The notes beneath the pieces are model-generated. The model did no database searches and was not told where the DNA came from. It worked only from the letters and a program-made list of their open reading frames with translations. This document shows positions 12,701-14,176 of a stretch of DNA of 14,176 nucleotides, in pieces (positions within the stretch are counted from its first letter, which is position 1; every line of letters starts with the position of its first letter). Source of the DNA: JAFGGG01 sp964638895 (GTDB taxonomy: Bacteria; Spirochaetota; Spirochaetia; SZUA-6; RPPD01); contig CAZWYY010000072.1 of the NCBI GenBank assembly GCA_964638895.1, positions 1 through 14,176 on the forward strand, written 5' to 3'. The position numbers and the translations under genes are program-made.

Positions 12701-14176
12701 TACCCGACTCATTGTCCGCAGCATGCCAGCTCACCCACAGTCCGATAGTTGAAGCGGCCTGTGGTGCGGCAATACCATCTTCCTCGGCAAAAAGCGGGGC
12801 CGTATAATCCACTATAACTCCGTAACTTTTCCCCGTAACGAACTCCGTACCTCCCTCAAGGGCGGCGCGAACCTCAAAGTAATACGTTTGCCCGTTTTCA
12901 AGCGTAAGACCCGTTGCTGTTGCCTGGTTTTGATCAGATGCCGTCCAGTCTGTTACCGCTCCCTGATCTGAGACAATTCTATATGAAAACCCGGTGACGG
13001 TCCGCGGGCCCTTATATTCCCACCGCGCGGAGAGACTATCGGCGGATGTCGAATACAGCCCGTTTGTACTTACTACAATGCGCTCCCGGCTGTTGTCCAG
13101 AACAAGCGCGCCGGCCTCCTCAGATGTAGCCGCCAGTTTGACGGCGTTTTTTGACCTCAAGAACATTTTATAACTTCCGTCCGCCGCGTTCGGTACGATA
13201 AATTGGAAGCACACATTATCCCCCGGACCTGCTATCTTAAGCCACCCCTGTTCATTCCCGTTTACCAGCTCTAAAAGAGCGGTCATATTCTGCTCGGTGC
13301 CTATGGCAAGCTCATACACGGTTATTGCGGATTCCGGTTCCGCGGCGCTTGCGTAGAGTCGCACCTCCTCACCGCTTATCACCGCGTCTGCGGGCACACC
13401 CGTAAGCGCAAGGTCAGCGGGGGGAGTGTTGTCATAGGTAAAGGGGGCGCTTTCAACCGTTGCGCTGAGTCCCACGCCGTTTTCAACACGGACCACCAGT
13501 TTGTATGTTTTTCCTGCCGTAAGCCGGGTCGCCTTGGCGCCATTATAATCGGTATGCCAGGTTATATCCTCCGGTTCGGCAGTAACCTCACCTATGGCGT
13601 ATGCTACCCGGGTTATTCCCGATTCCTCATCCGCATGCTCCTCATCCGGTACAAGCTGTTCAAGGGAGCTGATATAATAGCGAGAATATGCCTCGTCAAA
13701 TCCGGTAACGGCCAGACCGAGAACAGGCGCGCTTGTATCAAGCAGGATACCCTGAGCGACCCTGTATTCCGCTGAAAAATTACCGGCCCGGTCATATGCC
13801 CGGACAACCAGGTAATAGGTGGCCCCGTCATCACCACTCAGATTCAAAGCGCGAAGATACCGCTTCTCTCCGTTCTGCTGCGCCGTTGTTTCCACGGGTT
13901 CAAGCACGATGTCTTTCCATTCGCCGACCTCTCCGTTTACGCTTGCGGCATATCCGTAGCGAAAGCCCTTGACTCCCGCATTGTCATCCCATAGCAACAA
14001 CTTGACCGGTACCGTGCCGCTGCTGCCCAATATTCCGTTCTGTATCTGATTTAGATCAATATGTAAATCACGTATCTCAGGCGGCGTTTGATCAATATGA
14101 TAATTATCCGTTGTTTCTACGGCTTCATTCCCGGCGTTGTCACGGGCTTTCACCGTTATGGTATAATTTCCTACAT
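9723..14176 (-). CDS. Large Ig/FN3-like repeat, PKD and beta-helix surface protein (5' partial)
   Basis: The frame is open from the window edge to a TAA at 9723-9725, at least 1483 residues. The GTG at 14153 is an internal Val codon: seven in-frame residues (VGNYTIT) precede it and complete a beta-strand of an Ig-like unit, so the true start lies outside. Numbering from that Val as residue 1, about eleven Ig/FN3-like units (21-1198) are joined at linkers such as DQTPP, DTSAP, DNTPP, DETAP and DRSAP. Then come a PKD domain (about 1199-1287, with YEWEFGDGS) and a right-handed beta-helix-like tail (about 1288-1461). No enzyme motif, membrane anchor or sorting signal is visible. Such modules usually act in adhesion, as spacers or in ligand binding outside the cell. 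It sits 13 bases upstream of the Rhs gene on the same strand, so cotranscription is very likely. Its precise role is unknown; it could be an adhesin, scaffold or partner of the Rhs protein. Confidence 0.92.
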   Translation of the reverse strand, partial: VGNYTITVKARDNAGNEAVETTDNYHIDQTPPEIRDLHIDLNQIQNGILGSSGTVPVKLLLWDDNAGVKGFRYGYAASVNGEVGEWKDIVLEPVETTAQQNGEKRYLRALNLSGDDGATYYLVVRAYDRAGNFSAEYRVAQGILLDTSAPVLGLAVTGFDEAYSRYYISSLEQLVPDEEHADEESGITRVAYAIGEVTAEPEDITWHTDYNGAKATRLTAGKTYKLVVRVENGVGLSATVESAPFTYDNTPPADLALTGVPADAVISGEEVRLYASAAEPESAITVYELAIGTEQNMTALLELVNGNEQGWLKIAGPGDNVCFQFIVPNAADGSYKMFLRSKNAVKLAATSEEAGALVLDNSRERIVVSTNGLYSTSADSLSARWEYKGPRTVTGFSYRIVSDQGAVTDWTASDQNQATATGLTLENGQTYYFEVRAALEGGTEFVTGKSYGVIVDYTAPLFAEEDGIAAPQAASTIGLWVSWHAADNESGINKVSVLLEKQDKDNAIVPLSGDWIDLTAGEKGVRVPIITDTDGNPLAMNTGDKVYLTLRVTNKAGLSADRLVPVITIDNTPPPVPLVIDMGEVINTAQYPRAHWVWTHADPESGTVRYQWTIIRNKNELVGAAWYDDDGTREAVVEEVIGQAFNRVHGDVWYFAVRAYNGAGLSSVGMSNGILYDETAPYIAEVKLVRGAGSDELLYVEDFSNVNLLIQAYEDITLIEHYKALYGRWDMNLEWVPAADSADYASSEPRIAVSSPAPQANAGDIIVYRGMCVNQAGLVSEYGYSKGALVIGAPPEISRVQARVSGTQLFFDWDVDNNEVPLEGYNLELREIGSGNIVYTDLIKEKFLVLDAEDKKFAEGSYALYVKARSVTGVNSEQWGISPAVVVDRSAPVISKFITPPYASHAVHIYCEASDNRSGISEYRYSIGTFENASMFTKGWRSVFTAKGFLDISVDFAELSAGIEGVMDGSGIYVRIAVKNGVGLWSEIKMSNAVVIDKTVPSTPVVESAPYTIFEHKIEGVSISSADEQSGITHYAYAAVSDTDAQTLAQAEWHEVVAGQGVFSLKVEDIVLENLSLKHGDSFYAAAKVRNGAGDWSEIGISPEIKADLEAPDIEFNDGPEEIVLNAPPAVINYNIIEDISREVSVVFTLQLPNGGSEEFPAQTLTAGEHGFSFNKTSYGTYELQAILTDTAGNVSDVFRQSIRVNSPPEITLADFETTPGKPLELSAYVYDIDGPFTYEWEFGDGSSSIEANPQHKYYHEEQYARESEYTLVLRVKDRYGMQGSAQAVVTVRNTEIGRLYTHEYWSGEHIIRGDILVPPDIRLTVLNGANVTIVSDPITGIDHSLTVEGGLTLEQAVQFGIEEDINALWSGIIVSGEAQITGAIIKDAERGLTIDSAARVTLKNTVFEHNEIGIQTFASPPIESCRFENNLLYGIKEEKGAEPTVINCIFSQNTYDFYDDILTVITIEMLNTKPGCSGNTKE
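9771..10292 (-). other. C-terminal right-handed beta-helix-like segment
   Basis: Residues about 1288-1461 carry short strand repeats typical of parallel beta-helices: LTVLNGANVTIVSD, LWSGIIVSGEAQITGAII, LTIDSAARVTLKNTVFEHN, then ESCRFENNLLYGI and INCIFSQNTYDF. The N/F-x-N ladder positions and about 20-residue spacing fit the NosD/pectate-lyase-like fold. No lyase catalytic residues could be assigned. It could cap the stalk or bind polysaccharide. Confidence 0.75.
10293..10559 (-). other. PKD domain
   Basis: Residues about 1199-1287 open SPPEITLADFETTPGKPLEL and contain the signature YEWEFGDGSSSIEANPQHKY, ending with YTLVLRVKDRYG and VVTVRN. The order W-x-F-G-D-G-S ... N-P-x-H-x-Y is the classic PKD motif. 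PKD domains are extracellular Ig-fold modules in surface proteins and secreted enzymes. Only one is present, between the Ig-like array and the beta-helix. Confidence 0.9.
10560..14176 (-). repeat. Array of about eleven Ig/FN3-like units
   Basis: Units of about 95-118 residues share three marks: a linker D-x-T/S-A/P-P, a central D-x-x-S-G-I-x-x-Y-x-Y-x-I motif (DEESGITRVAYAIG, DNRSGISEYRYSIG, DEQSGITHYAYA) and a late strand Y-x-x-x-V-R-A/V-x-N-x-A/V-G-L-S (YYLVVRAYDRAGNFS, YKLVVRVENGVGLSA, WYFAVRAYNGAGLSS). With the first in-window Val (14153) as residue 1, they begin near 21, 139, 241, 353, 449, 563, 670, 784, 881, 990 and 1101. Divergence between units is high. A partial twelfth unit lies at the edge. 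Confidence 0.85.

Noticed and set aside
14151..14153. GTG as start codon of the upstream gene
   Set aside because: The frame continues upstream without a stop to the window edge, and the residues there (VGNYTIT) complete an Ig-like strand. The GTG encodes an internal Val.

Overview
The window is filled by two very large minus-strand genes, read right to left, in one apparent operon. Both run off the window: the upstream gene (9723-14176) lacks its 5' end and the downstream gene (1-9709) lacks its 3' end. They are separated by 13 bases holding a good Shine-Dalgarno sequence. No RNA gene, IS element, CRISPR array, terminator or promoter is visible, and no stretch over 300 bases lacks a gene. 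All plus-strand reading frames look like shadows of the two genes.

The upstream gene encodes at least 1483 residues of a modular extracellular protein: the tail of one Ig-like unit, about eleven divergent Ig/fibronectin III-like units, one PKD domain and a C-terminal right-handed beta-helix-like segment. The downstream gene encodes at least 3236 residues of an Rhs/YD-repeat polymorphic-toxin-type protein. In order it shows a Sec signal peptide, three or four discoidin-like beta-sandwiches, several Ig-like and FN3-like domains, a ZU5-like domain, the shell-entry region with two hydrophobic stretches, about 40 YD repeats and the RHS-associated core ending at DPRGL. A further discoidin-like domain is nested inside the YD array. 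The variable C-terminal tip (expected toxin) and any immunity gene lie beyond position 1.

The composition is roughly balanced in GC. The core sequence style (KDGVNWYAYCGNNP), the Sec-exported giant beta-sandwich proteins and the lack of a PAAR or TcB-type N-terminus suggest a spirochaete-like Gram-negative bacterium (Treponema-like). That is a low-confidence inference. The ten Ns at 4651-4660 mark a draft assembly.

The most interesting signals are: an eight-G tract early in the Rhs gene where gain or loss of one G gives a near-immediate stop (a candidate phase switch); the discoidin-like domain inside the YD shell; and the tight pairing with a giant Ig/PKD/beta-helix protein, which suggests a two-protein surface or delivery system.
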